A DNA stretch of 64,000 nt from Streptomyces sp. HM190 (GCF_009857135.1 NZ_CP047318.1:5332001-5396000); one strand, 5' to 3'; counted from the stretch's first letter, positions 17,681-26,132 are shown. The notes: a model not told the origin generated them from the letters alone. Translations and numbers: made by a program.

Positions 17681-19312
17681 ATGACGGACTCGCAGGCCCC
17701 CGAAAAGACCGGCACGGCACGGACGACCGGCACCAACCCCCTCGCCCCCGCACCGGCGGGCGCCCGTACCGCCGCCGACGTGGTCACCCCCGAACTGGTC
17801 GCCCAGCTCACCAAGGGTGTGGTCGGCTCCGGCCGGACCGCCAACCACACGCCGTTCACCGGCGAGAAGCTCGCCGACCTGCCCGAGTCCACCCCCGAGG
17901 ACGTGGAGAAGGCGTACGTGCGGGCCCGCGCCGCGCAGGCCGTGTGGGCGCAGGTGCCCGTCCGGGAGCGCGCCGCCGTCCTGCTCCGCTTCCACGACCT
18001 CGTCCTCCAGCGCCAGGCCGAGGTGCTCGACCTCATCCAGCTGGAGACCGGCAAGGCCCGGCTGCACGCCCACGAGGAGGTCCAGGCCGTCGCGGTCGCG
18101 GCCCGCCACTACGGCCGCAAGGCCCCCGCGTACCTGAAGCCGAAGCGGCACACCGGCGCCGTACCGACCCTCACCAAGGTCGTCGAACTCCGCCACGCGC
18201 GCGGTGTGGTGGGCCAGATCGCCCCCTGGAACTACCCGCTCGAACTCTCCGTCGGCGACGCGATCCCCGCCTTCGCCGCGGGCAACGCGGTCGTGATGAA
18301 GCCCGACACGGAGACCTGCCTGACCGCCCTGTGGGCGCGCGACCTCCTCGTCGAGGCCGGTCTGCCCGCCGAGGTCTTCCAGGTCGTCCTCGGCGAGGGC
18401 CCGGTCATCGGCCCCGAGGTCGTCAAGCACGCCGACTACGTCTCCTTCACCGGCTCCACCCGCACCGGCCGCGAGGTCGCCCGGGGCGCCGCCACCCGCC
18501 TCGTCGGGGTCTCCCTCGAACTCGGCGGCAAGAACGCCATGCTGGTCCTGGAGGACGCCGACATCGAGAAGGCCGCCGCCGGAGCCGTCCGCGCCTGCTT
18601 CTCCTCCGCCGGCCAGCTCTGCATCTCCATCGAGCGCCTGTACGTCCACGAGTCCATCGCCGACGCCTTCCTGGAGCGCTTCGCCGCCCGCACCAAGGCG
18701 ATGCGCCTCGGCACCTCCCTCGCCTACGGCGCCGACATGGGCTCCCTCGTCGGCGACCGCCAGCTGGAGACGGTCACCCGGCACGTGGACGAGGCCGTCG
18801 CCAAGGGCGCCAGGGTCGTCGCCGGCGGTGTCGCCCGCCCCGACGTGGGTCCCTACTTCTACGAGCCGACCATCCTCGACGGCGTCACCGAGCCCATGGC
18901 CGTCTGCGCCGAGGAGACCTTCGGCCCCGTCGTCTCCGTCTACCGCTTCAAGGACGAGGACGCGGCCATCGACGAGGCCAACGCGACCGCGTACGGCCTC
19001 AACGCCTCCGTCTGGACCAAGGACGGCCGCCGCGGCCGCGCCGTCGCCGCCCGTCTGCGCGCCGGCACGGTCAACGTCAACGAGGGCTACGCCTCCGCGT
19101 ACGGCAGCGTCCAGTCCCCGATGGGCGGCATGAAGGACTCGGGCCTCGGCCGCCGCCACGGCTCCGAGGGCATCCTCAAGTACACCGAGGCCCAGACCGT
19201 CGCCCAGCAGCGCGTCCTCCCGATGGCCCCGTCCTTCGGCATGGACGACGAGAAGTACGCGCAGTTCATGAGCACCAGCCTGAAGGTCATGAAGGCGCTC
19301 CGGCTCAGGTAG
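17681..19312 (+). CDS. NAD(P)+-dependent succinic semialdehyde dehydrogenase (GabD2-like)
   Basis: 543 residues from ATG 17681. The open frame continues upstream through the kinase relic, but that part has no dehydrogenase similarity. This is a typical aldehyde dehydrogenase: GQIAPWNYPL cofactor-binding region, FTGSTRTGREVA, general-base Glu in LELGGKN, and nucleophile Cys in SAGQLCISIERL. The motif set is that of the actinobacterial succinic semialdehyde dehydrogenases of the GabD2 group, which oxidise succinic semialdehyde to succinate. That would feed the TCA cycle from GABA or from the 2-oxoglutarate shunt. A 30-residue Thr/Ala/Pro-rich leader precedes the domain. A palindrome at 17588-17607 may control it. 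Confidence 0.85.
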   Translation: MTDSQAPEKTGTARTTGTNPLAPAPAGARTAADVVTPELVAQLTKGVVGSGRTANHTPFTGEKLADLPESTPEDVEKAYVRARAAQAVWAQVPVRERAAVLLRFHDLVLQRQAEVLDLIQLETGKARLHAHEEVQAVAVAARHYGRKAPAYLKPKRHTGAVPTLTKVVELRHARGVVGQIAPWNYPLELSVGDAIPAFAAGNAVVMKPDTETCLTALWARDLLVEAGLPAEVFQVVLGEGPVIGPEVVKHADYVSFTGSTRTGREVARGAATRLVGVSLELGGKNAMLVLEDADIEKAAAGAVRACFSSAGQLCISIERLYVHESIADAFLERFAARTKAMRLGTSLAYGADMGSLVGDRQLETVTRHVDEAVAKGARVVAGGVARPDVGPYFYEPTILDGVTEPMAVCAEETFGPVVSVYRFKDEDAAIDEANATAYGLNASVWTKDGRRGRAVAARLRAGTVNVNEGYASAYGSVQSPMGGMKDSGLGRRHGSEGILKYTEAQTVAQQRVLPMAPSFGMDDEKYAQFMSTSLKVMKALRLR

Positions 19313-19418
19313 CCGGCCCCGGGGGCGCGGGGCCGCACTCGGCGTGCGGCCCCGCCTCGTGAGCGCGCGCAACCACATACGGCCCGCAGACAAGGACCGT
19401 TCTCAACGAGGAGAACAC

Positions 19419-21224
19419 GTGTCGTACGACTACGACGTCATCGTCGTCGGCTCCGGCTTCGGCGGCTCCGTGACCGCCCTGCGCCTCACGGAGAAGGGAT
19501 ACAAGGTCGGCGTCCTGGAAGCGGGGCGCCGCTTCACCCGTGACTCCCTGCCCAAGAGCTCCTGGGACCTGAGGAACTACCTCTGGGCGCCCGCCCTGGG
19601 CATGTACGGCATCCAGCGCATCCACCTCCTCGGCGACGTCATGGTGCTCGCCGGCGCCGGTGTGGGCGGCGGCTCCCTCAACTACGCCAACACCCTGTAC
19701 GTCCCGCCGAAGCCCTTCTTCGAGGACCCCCAGTGGAAGGACATCACGGACTGGCAGGAGGAGCTGAAGCCGTACTACGACCAGGCCCGCCGCATGCTCG
19801 GCGTACGGCTCAACCCCACGATGACCCCGTCCGACGTGCACCTGAAGGCCGCCGCCGAGCGGATGGGCGTCGGCGACAGCTTCCACATGGCCCCGGTCGG
19901 CGTGTTCTTCGGTGACGGCCAGGACGCCGACGGCAAGGCCGCGGCGGGGCCCGGCGAGCAGGTCCCCGACCCGTACTTCGGCGGCGCGGGCCCGGCCCGC
20001 AACGCCTGCACCGAGTGCGGCGAGTGCATGACCGGCTGCCGCCACGGCGCGAAGAACACCCTCAACGAGAACTACCTCTACCTCGCGGAGAAGGCGGGCG
20101 CGGTCGTCCACCCGATGACGACGGTCGTCGCCGTCACCGAGGACTCGCAGGGCGGTTTCGCCGTGACCACGCTGCCCACCGACGAACGCCGCAGGGCGGG
20201 CCGCCGCAAGGGCCGGCGCGGTTCCGGGGGCCGTGTCCTCACGGCCCGCCGGGTCGTCCTCGCCGCCGGCACCTACGGCACCCAGACCCTGCTGCACCGT
20301 ATGAAGGCGGACGGCCGGCTGCCGCACATCTCCGACCGCCTCGGCATGCTGACCCGCACCAACTCCGAGGCGCTCGTCGGTGCCCAGACCGACAACCGCC
20401 GCTATCGCAGGGCCCACGGGGCCGACGTGGACTTCACCCGCGGCGTGGCCATCACCTCGTCCATCCACCCCGACGAGAACACCCACATCGAGCCCGTCCG
20501 CTACGGCAAGGGCTCCAACGCGATGGGCGGTCTGTCGATCCTCCAGGTCCCGTACGCGGGCGCCTCCGCCTCGGGCGCGTCGCGGGTGCTCGGCTGGCTG
20601 GCCCACGCGATGAGGCATCCGCTGCTGGTGGCCCGTTCCCTGTCCAACCGCCGCTGGTCGGAGCGGACCATCATCGGCCTGGTGATGCAGTCCCTGGACA
20701 ACTCGCTCACGACGTACCTGAAGCCGAAGGGCCCCGGCAAGGGGCTGCTGACCGCCCGGCAGGGCCACGGCGCCCCCAACCCCAAGCAGATCGAGGCCGC
20801 CTCTGCCGCCGCCTCCACGATCGCCGCCGAGATCAACGGGTTCGCCGGCAGCAACGTGGGCGAACTGATGGGGACCCCGCTCACCGCGCACTTCCTCGGC
20901 GGCTGCCCCATCGGCGCCACCCCCGAGGAGGGCGTCATCGACCCGTACCACCGCCTCTACGGCCACCCCGGCATCTCGGTCGTCGACGGTGCCGCGGTCT
21001 CCTCCAACCTGGGCGTCAACCCGTCCCTGACGATCACGGCCCAGGCCGAGCGCGCGATGTCGTTCTGGCCGAACAAGGGCGAGCCCGACCGGCGTCCCGC
21101 CCCCGGAGCGGCGTACGAACGCCTCCGCCCGGTGGAGCCGGTGAACCCGGCCGTCCCGGCGGACGCCTTCGGTGCGCTGCGGCTGCCGCTGATGCCGGTG
21201 CCCGCGGTGCCGCCGAAGAAGTAG
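19419..21224 (+). CDS. FAD-dependent GMC oxidoreductase with Fe-S-type cysteine motif
   Basis: 601 residues from GTG 19419, preceded by ACGAGGAGAAC (strong RBS). The N-terminus has the FAD Rossmann motif (VIVVGSGFGGSVTALRL). The C-terminal GMC half ends with GGCPIG, then VDGAAVSSNLGVNPSLTI, the region that carries the active-site His in cholesterol oxidase-type enzymes (here Asn-Pro). Between them is NACTECGECMTGCRHGAKN, a CxxCxxCxxxC cluster typical of a [4Fe-4S] ligand set, found in actinobacterial sterol/GMC oxidoreductases. The substrate is probably an alcohol or sterol-like compound; this is not proven. It follows the dehydrogenase by 106 bp on the same strand, and a strong terminator follows it. 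Confidence 0.85.
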   Translation: MSYDYDVIVVGSGFGGSVTALRLTEKGYKVGVLEAGRRFTRDSLPKSSWDLRNYLWAPALGMYGIQRIHLLGDVMVLAGAGVGGGSLNYANTLYVPPKPFFEDPQWKDITDWQEELKPYYDQARRMLGVRLNPTMTPSDVHLKAAAERMGVGDSFHMAPVGVFFGDGQDADGKAAAGPGEQVPDPYFGGAGPARNACTECGECMTGCRHGAKNTLNENYLYLAEKAGAVVHPMTTVVAVTEDSQGGFAVTTLPTDERRRAGRRKGRRGSGGRVLTARRVVLAAGTYGTQTLLHRMKADGRLPHISDRLGMLTRTNSEALVGAQTDNRRYRRAHGADVDFTRGVAITSSIHPDENTHIEPVRYGKGSNAMGGLSILQVPYAGASASGASRVLGWLAHAMRHPLLVARSLSNRRWSERTIIGLVMQSLDNSLTTYLKPKGPGKGLLTARQGHGAPNPKQIEAASAAASTIAAEINGFAGSNVGELMGTPLTAHFLGGCPIGATPEEGVIDPYHRLYGHPGISVVDGAAVSSNLGVNPSLTITAQAERAMSFWPNKGEPDRRPAPGAAYERLRPVEPVNPAVPADAFGALRLPLMPVPAVPPKK

Positions 21225-21242
21225 CGACGTGAGTGCAGCGGA

Positions 21243-21278
21243 GAAGGACCCGCACCCCCCTCCGAGTGCGGGTCCTTC
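21243..21278. terminator. terminator after the GMC oxidoreductase gene
   Basis: A 13-bp perfect stem GAAGGACCCGCAC (21243-21255) / GTGCGGGTCCTTC (21266-21278) with a 10-nt loop lies 19 bp after the stop codon. Confidence 0.85.
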
Positions 21279-21420
21279 CCTCGTGTGCCAGGTGTGACAA
21301 CCGAGGCAAGCGAAGGGTTGCCCTCCGGATCGCCCCTTTCTGGAGTGACTTGAGTCACACGGAAAAGTGCCTGGTGGGACGCAACGAATCCCTGGGTCCG
21401 GATGTCACATACGTGTTCGA

Positions 21421-21439
21421 AGGGACCCGCGGGGTCCCT
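21421..21439. promoter_or_regulatory. hairpin in the leader of the lipoprotein gene
   Basis: AGGGACCC (21421-21428) and GGGTCCCT (21432-21439) form a perfect 8-bp stem with a GCG loop, 30-40 nt before the lipoprotein RBS. It could stabilise or attenuate the mRNA leader or be an operator. Confidence 0.4.
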
Positions 21440-21478
21440 GGGTGACGCGAGACGCGCAAGGCGTAAGAGGTGGGGGAC

Positions 21479-22204
21479 ATGAAGTCGAAGATGTCGCGGG
21501 CAGCGGTGGCCGTCTCGGTCGTGGCCACGCTGGGTCTCACCGCGGCGTGCGGTGGCGGCGAGGGCACGGACGCGGAGAAGAAGCAGTCGGCGGGCTCCTC
21601 CGCCCCGGCCGACAAGCCGAAGGAGCAGGCGGGGCAGGGCGCCCTGACCGAGGCCCAGTTGCAGAAGGCCGCCCTGACGAAGGGCGACGTCAAGGGCTAC
21701 ACCATCGCGGACATGCCGGCGGAGGACATGCCCGCCGAGACCGTTCCCGCCCAGCCGGCCGCCTGCCAGCCCATCGCGGACATGTTCTTCTTCACCTCCG
21801 ACCCGCAGGCCGAGGCCCGCGCCGGGCGCACGGTCACCCCGAAGGACGAGCTGTCCGGCAGCGTCATCTCCCTCGCCCTCGCCGCGCACGAGCAGAGCGA
21901 CGCCGAGAAGGTGATGGCCGACCTGCGCGAGGCGACCGAGAACTGCACGAAGTACGAGCACGTCGGCAACAAGTACACCGGCGTCGAGGCCCTCCCGGCC
22001 CCCGAGCAGGGCGACGAGGCCGTCTCGTACAAGCTGAAGGGCGACATCGAGGGCGCCAAGATCCCCATGTCCTTCACGGTGGTCCGCGGCGGCTCGACCC
22101 TCATCGGGTTCTACTCGATGAACATGCTCGACGCGGACAAGGCGAAGGTCCCGGCGGAGGTGCTGGAGGCGCAGGTCGCGAAGCTGGAGAAGGCGGCCGG
22201 CTGA
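21479..22204 (+). CDS. predicted secreted lipoprotein of unknown function
   Basis: 241 residues from ATG 21479 (AGAGGTGGGGG upstream; GTG 21470 would add three residues). The N-terminus MKSKMSRAAVAVSVVATLGL is a signal peptide ending in the lipobox LTAAC, so the mature protein should be anchored by its Cys on the outer face of the membrane. A Glu/Lys/Ser-rich linker (about 25-55) follows. The globular part has regions such as GYTIADMPAEDMPAE and two Cys residues (ACQP and NCTKYEH) that could form a disulfide. I recognise no catalytic motif. It is monocistronic, bounded by terminators on both sides. Confidence 0.75.
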   Translation: MKSKMSRAAVAVSVVATLGLTAACGGGEGTDAEKKQSAGSSAPADKPKEQAGQGALTEAQLQKAALTKGDVKGYTIADMPAEDMPAETVPAQPAACQPIADMFFFTSDPQAEARAGRTVTPKDELSGSVISLALAAHEQSDAEKVMADLREATENCTKYEHVGNKYTGVEALPAPEQGDEAVSYKLKGDIEGAKIPMSFTVVRGGSTLIGFYSMNMLDADKAKVPAEVLEAQVAKLEKAAG

Positions 22205-22220
22205 GCCGGCGGCCGGCATG

Positions 22221-22272
22221 GCGAAGGGCCCCGCGGACCAACAGCGTCGGTTCGTCCTGCGGGGCCCTTCGC
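22221..22272. terminator. strong terminator after the lipoprotein gene
   Basis: A 14-bp perfect stem GCGAAGGGCCCCGC (22221-22234) / GCGGGGCCCTTCGC (22259-22272), extended by GGAC/GTCC after a bulge, lies 16 bp after the stop codon. Confidence 0.85.
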
Positions 22273-22842
22273 CGTCGGCACCGACGTCAGGGCAGCGCCG
22301 GCGCCTCGCAGCGGCACCGGGGGGTCGCGCCGCTGGTGGGGGGATGCCGGAAGCGTGCCCAGGGGGCGCGGTACCGGGTGTCGACCTTGCGGTACGGGCT
22401 GCTCCCGCATCGTGCCGGGCGGCTGACGGCCTCCGTTACCGTCTCGCCGCCCTCGGAACAGTCCGCCGGTCGGCCCCGGGCGTCCCCGGAGCCGACCGTT
22501 CAGTTGAGTGACCGGGCTGCTGTCCCCTGCGGTCCGGTCACAACCCTGGAGCGAGGTCCCACGGCGCACGGCACGATCCGGACGCCTCATCGCTCCAGCG
22601 GAGCCACGCGTGGTTCTTTCGGACCCGGACCTGGCTGGCACGGGCACCGGGACCAACGAAGCGCGTCGCGGGGCGGTCACGCGCCGTACGGGTGAGACGG
22701 CAGGCGTACGTATGTGCGCCCGCGGGTGCGCCGTGGCTGTCGCCGGACGGTGCGCCAGGGGGCGCCGTTGGGCCGAGGGGCGCCCTCCGGGGGAGGGATG
22801 CCGTTGGGCCGAGGGGTGTCCGGCCGGGCCGGCCGGCGCGGT
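22273..22842. other. 570-bp gene-free region with degenerate repeats
   Basis: No supported gene. Open frames on both strands are GC-driven and lack RBS or domain content. Near the right end the sequence GCCGTTGGGCCGAGGGG occurs twice (about 22764-22780 and, less its first base, 22801-22816); related units recur at 23472-23560. As this lies beyond the stop of the leftward chorismate mutase gene, it is its 3' region. Confidence 0.5.
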
Positions 22843-23238
22843 TCAGACGCGTCCCCGGCACAGTTCCAGCAGGGTCATGGCGAGGGCGGTGCCGGGCCTG
22901 CCGAGGGCGTCGCTGTAGTGGGCGAGGACCTCCATCTCCCGCGACAGGTTCACCCGCCGGCCGCCCGACTCGATCCGGGCCTGCTGGATCACGGCCGACA
23001 CCGCCATCCTCTCCTGCACCAGCCCGATGATCCGGTCGTCCAGCGCGTCGATCCGCTCCCGTGCGCCGCTGATCACCCCCGCGGCCTCCTCGGTCCGCGC
23101 GCCGGTCCTCTCGGCGGCGGTCTTGCCGGTGGCGGTCTCGTCGGTGGCGGTCTTCTCGGCGGTGGTGACGGTCTTCTCGGCGGTGGGGGTGGTCTTCTCG
23201 GCGGTGGGGGTGGTCTTCTCGGCGGTGGGGGTGGTCAT
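22843..23238 (-). CDS. chorismate mutase (AroQ type)
   Basis: 131 residues from ATG 23238 (CGAGGAG upstream). The C-terminal ~85 residues are an all-helical AroQ-type chorismate mutase domain: RERIDALDDRIIGLVQERM, AVIQQARIESGGRRVNLSRE, then LGRPGTALAMTLLELCRG. It would convert chorismate to prephenate for Phe and Tyr synthesis, as a cytosolic dimer. The N-terminal ~45 residues are a low-complexity tail of repeated TPTAEKT units encoded by 21-bp direct repeats. A short Phe/Tyr-containing leader ORF and a hairpin precede the gene on the same strand, so attenuation by aromatic amino acid supply is likely (see 23295-23423). Confidence 0.85.
   Translation of the reverse strand: MTTPTAEKTTPTAEKTTPTAEKTVTTAEKTATDETATGKTAAERTGARTEEAAGVISGARERIDALDDRIIGLVQERMAVSAVIQQARIESGGRRVNLSREMEVLAHYSDALGRPGTALAMTLLELCRGRV
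23150..23233 (-). repeat. 21-bp tandem repeats at the 5' end of the chorismate mutase gene
   Basis: Three perfect 21-bp copies (23171-23233), plus a fourth with two mismatches (23150-23170), begin three codons after the start codon. They encode T-P-T-A-E-K-T heptads. The unit keeps the frame, so copy-number change would alter only tail length. Confidence 0.9.
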
Positions 23239-23294
23239 CGTCGGAACTCCTCGTGTCCGGTCCCGCACCCCGCCCCGACAGTCCCCGGACAACG

Positions 23295-23331
23295 CCAGGC
23301 GCCCCGGACCTTGTCGGCCCGGGGCGCCTGG
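23295..23331 (-). terminator. attenuator hairpin between leader peptide and chorismate mutase
   Basis: CCAGGCGCCCCGG (23295-23307) and CCGGGGCGCCTGG (23319-23331) form a perfect 13-bp stem with an 11-nt loop. It lies after the stop of the 23-codon leader ORF and 57 bp before the chorismate mutase start. A terminator in this place makes sense only as a conditional one. An earlier weaker hairpin (23369-23377 / 23382-23390, one mismatch) lies inside the leader ORF just after its Phe/Tyr codons. Confidence 0.65.
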
Positions 23332-23351
23332 GGAAGTCGCTTGTCAGTAGC

Positions 23352-23423
23352 TCAAGCAGCACGACCGTGGCAGCCGGTGGGCCGGTTGCCATAGGTAAAG
23401 ACGAAGGTCGAGTGCGCGAACAT
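23352..23423 (-). CDS. candidate Phe/Tyr leader peptide for chorismate mutase attenuation
   Basis: A 23-residue ORF with start ATG 23423 and stop at 23352. It begins MFAHST and then has Phe7, Phe9 and Tyr11 (FVFTY). As I recall, the Streptomyces trp attenuator peptide also begins MFAHST, followed by a Trp run; here aromatic codons for the products of the chorismate mutase branch take that place. The sequence CATACT lies 7 nt before the ATG, compatible with a -10 box and a leaderless peptide. It is followed by a strong hairpin and then the chorismate mutase gene. Ribosome stalling at the Phe/Tyr codons would be the sensor. It is inferred from arrangement and not demonstrated. Confidence 0.65.
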   Translation of the reverse strand: MFAHSTFVFTYGNRPTGCHGRAA

Positions 23424-23471
23424 GGCCGCCAGTATGCCACGGCGAGCCCCGGCACCGACCCGGCCGGCCCC

Positions 23472-23560
23472 GGGTGCCGTTCGGGCCGGGGGTGCCGGTC
23501 GGGTCGAGGGTGCCGATCCGACCGAGGGTGCCGGTGGGACCGAGGGGCGCCCCCTTCCCG
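23472..23560. repeat. degenerate ~18-bp tandem repeats upstream of guaA
   Basis: About five imperfect units of the form GGTGCCGGTCGGGTCGAG lie between the leader peptide and guaA. Similar units (GCCGTTGGGCCGAGGGG) lie on the far side of chorismate mutase at about 22764-22816. No coding or protein-binding role is evident. Confidence 0.6.
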
Positions 23561-23680
23561 AGGGCCGGGCAAGGGGCCCCGCGCGGCCCGGGGCGACGCC
23601 CACGGTGGGCCCGCACCACAGGAGCGCACCCCGGTAGACTCGCCCCCACAGACCCCCGCCCGACCGCCGGAAGGCACCCC

Positions 23681-25261
23681 GTGTCATCAGCGCCCTCCGC
23701 TGCCGCCGCCCCCGACACCGTCCTGGTCGTCGACTTCGGCGCGCAGTACGCCCAGCTCATCGCCCGCCGTGTCCGCGAGGCCCGGGTCTACAGCGAGATC
23801 GTGCCCAGCACCATGCCGGTCGCGGAGATCCTCGCCAAGAACCCGGCGGCGATCATCCTCTCCGGCGGCCCCTCCTCGGTCTACGCCGAGGGCGCCCCCC
23901 GCCTCGACCGCGAGCTCTTCGAGTCCGGCGTCCCCGTCTTCGGCATGTGCTACGGCTTCCAGCTGATGGCCACCACCCTCGGCGGCACCGTCGACAACAC
24001 GGGCGCCCGCGAGTACGGCCGTACGCCGCTGCACGTCACCAAGTCCGGCTCGACCCTCTTCGAGGGCACCCCGGACGAGCAGTCGGTGTGGATGTCGCAC
24101 GGCGACGCCTGCTCCGCCGCCCCCGAGGGCTTCACCGTCACCGCCTCCACCGACGTCGTGCCGGTCGCCGCCTTCGAGAACGACGAGAAGAAGCTGTACG
24201 GCGTCCAGTACCACCCGGAGGTCATGCACTCCACGCACGGGCAGCAGGTGCTGGAGCACTTCCTGTACCGGGGCGCCGGGCTGACCCCGTCCTGGACCAC
24301 CGGGAACGTGATCGAGGAGCAGGTCGCCGCCATCCGCGAGCAGGTCGGCGACAAGCGCGCCATCTGCGGCCTGTCCGGCGGCGTGGACTCGGCGGTTGCC
24401 GCGGCCCTCGTCCAGAAGGCCATCGGCTCCCAGCTGACCTGCGTGTACGTCGACCACGGTCTGATGCGCAAGGGCGAGACCGAGCAGGTCGAGAAGGACT
24501 TCGTCGCGGCCACCGGCGTCCAGCTGAAGGTCGTCGACGCGGAGGAGCGGTTCCTCAAGGCGCTCGCCGGGGTCTCCGACCCCGAGGAGAAGCGGAAGAT
24601 CATCGGACGCGAGTTCATCCGCGTGTTCGAGCAGGCGCAGGCCGAGATCATCGCGGACGAGGGCCCGGCCGTGGAGTTCCTGGTCCAGGGCACCCTCTAC
24701 CCCGACGTCGTCGAGTCCGGCGGCGGCACCGGCACCGCGAACATCAAGTCCCACCACAACGTCGGCGGCCTCCCCGACGACCTGGAGTTCCAGCTCATCG
24801 AGCCGCTCCGCAAGCTGTTCAAGGACGAGGTCCGCATGGTCGGGCAGGAGCTCGGCCTGCCCGAGGAGATCGTCCAGCGGCAGCCGTTCCCCGGCCCCGG
24901 CCTCGGCATCCGGATCGTCGGCGAGGTCACCAAGGACCGCCTCGACCTGCTCCGCGAGGCCGACGCCATCGCCCGCGAGGAGCTGACGGCGGCCGGCCTC
25001 GACCGCGACATCTGGCAGTGCCCGGTGGTCCTCCTCGCGGACGTCCGCAGCGTCGGTGTCCAGGGCGACGGCCGCACCTACGGCCACCCCATCGTCCTGC
25101 GCCCGGTCTCCTCCGAGGACGCCATGACGGCCGACTGGTCGCGCCTGCCGTACGACGTGCTGGCGAAGATCTCGACGCGGATCACCAACGAGGTGGCCGA
25201 CGTCAACCGGGTCGTGCTCGACGTGACCTCGAAGCCGCCGGGGACGATCGAGTGGGAGTGA
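23681..25261 (+). CDS. guaA: GMP synthase (glutamine-hydrolysing)
   Basis: 526 residues from GTG 23681 with GGAAGG at 6-nt spacing, close to the usual ~525. It converts XMP, ATP and glutamine to GMP. The N-terminal class I glutamine amidotransferase shows nucleophile Cys in FGMCYGFQLM and the His-Glu pair in YHPEVMHSTHG. The ATP pyrophosphatase domain begins CGLSGGVDSAVAAAL (SGGxDS P-loop). The C-terminal dimerisation/XMP-binding domain has QPFPGPGLGIRI and ends TSKPPGTIEWE. No feature is missing. A convergent gene ends 21 bp downstream. Confidence 0.97.
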   Translation: MSSAPSAAAAPDTVLVVDFGAQYAQLIARRVREARVYSEIVPSTMPVAEILAKNPAAIILSGGPSSVYAEGAPRLDRELFESGVPVFGMCYGFQLMATTLGGTVDNTGAREYGRTPLHVTKSGSTLFEGTPDEQSVWMSHGDACSAAPEGFTVTASTDVVPVAAFENDEKKLYGVQYHPEVMHSTHGQQVLEHFLYRGAGLTPSWTTGNVIEEQVAAIREQVGDKRAICGLSGGVDSAVAAALVQKAIGSQLTCVYVDHGLMRKGETEQVEKDFVAATGVQLKVVDAEERFLKALAGVSDPEEKRKIIGREFIRVFEQAQAEIIADEGPAVEFLVQGTLYPDVVESGGGTGTANIKSHHNVGGLPDDLEFQLIEPLRKLFKDEVRMVGQELGLPEEIVQRQPFPGPGLGIRIVGEVTKDRLDLLREADAIAREELTAAGLDRDIWQCPVVLLADVRSVGVQGDGRTYGHPIVLRPVSSEDAMTADWSRLPYDVLAKISTRITNEVADVNRVVLDVTSKPPGTIEWE

Positions 25262-25281
25262 GCCCTTCCTCGTGAAGCGGC

Positions 25282-25932
25282 TCAGGTGCGCTTGATCGTG
25301 CGCACCGGCGCGCCGGGCTTCCAGACCTGGACGACGAGGTAGGTGTCGTCCTCCACGAAGGTCCTCACGACCTCCGTCAGCTCGGTTCGGAAGAGGTGGA
25401 ACTGCTCCGGCGGTCCCACCTCTTCGCCGTATCCGGCCTTGGCCGCCGGATCGGTCACCTCCCGGGCGAGACCACTGATCCGCACGTCCCCGCCGCCCAT
25501 GGTCTGACCCTCGCCGGGGTTGGCCTGGAGCGCGAAGCGGGGGTCCCTCATCAGGTCGAGGGCCTTGAGCGAGTCCGGCATCATGCCGAGCCACATCTCA
25601 CCGTTGAGGAAGCGCACCTCCAGGCCGGTGGTGCGGGGCGAGCCGTCCTTGCGCAGGGTCGCGAGGACGTGGTGGGTGAAGGCGCCGAACCGCGCCTCCA
25701 CGGTCTGCGCGAGACCGGGCTCGGCGGCGGAGAAGGCCGCCCAGGTGACGGCTGTGTGCGGTGCGGTGGACTGTGCGGGCGGTTCGGGGGCGGGCGCCGG
25801 TCCGGAGGGCTGCCCGGAGGCCGCGGCGGGCCCAGGTTCGGAGACGGGCGCCTGGCCCGAAGACGCCGTGGAGGGGGGCTCCGGTGCGATGGGCGGCGTG
25901 GGGGACGCAGAAGGCGGCGTGTCACGTGGCAT
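25282..25932 (-). CDS. pyridoxamine-phosphate-oxidase-fold flavin protein
   Basis: 216 residues from ATG 25932; the RBS is poor, so a different start is possible. The first ~70 residues are Pro/Ser/Ala-rich. A split-barrel flavin-binding domain of the PPOX/Ddn-like group follows: FGAFTHHVLATLRKDGSPRT, then LEVRFLNGEMWLGMMPDS, then ALDLMRDPRFALQANPG, and a late segment with VVRTFVEDDTYLVVQVWKPG. Proteins of this family bind FMN, F420 or haem and reduce small molecules; the cofactor cannot be told here. The disordered N-terminus is unusual for the family. It is convergent with guaA and divergent from the aldolase gene, with a shared ~200-bp promoter region. Confidence 0.7.
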   Translation of the reverse strand: MPRDTPPSASPTPPIAPEPPSTASSGQAPVSEPGPAAASGQPSGPAPAPEPPAQSTAPHTAVTWAAFSAAEPGLAQTVEARFGAFTHHVLATLRKDGSPRTTGLEVRFLNGEMWLGMMPDSLKALDLMRDPRFALQANPGEGQTMGGGDVRISGLAREVTDPAAKAGYGEEVGPPEQFHLFRTELTEVVRTFVEDDTYLVVQVWKPGAPVRTIKRT

Positions 25933-26132
25933 GGGACGAGTCTTGCGCGGATAACCGACAACCGCTGTCCGGTTACCCCGAGCGACGGACGACTCGTCCC
26001 TGAGTGGTGAGGCGCTGGTGCGCTTCTGTGACTTGCGTAACGGTTGCACACTCTCTTCAGGGAGCGGACCTGTTCCGCGGGGTCGACGGACGGTAACTTC
26101 CGCTTCGTAAAGGAAGTCAGTCTGGAGGACAC

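Noticed and set aside
22538..23677. Minus-strand frame across the chorismate mutase region
   Set aside because: Low-complexity Arg/His/Asp repeats come from 21- and 18-bp DNA repeats. The real gene is in another frame with an RBS and an AroQ fold.
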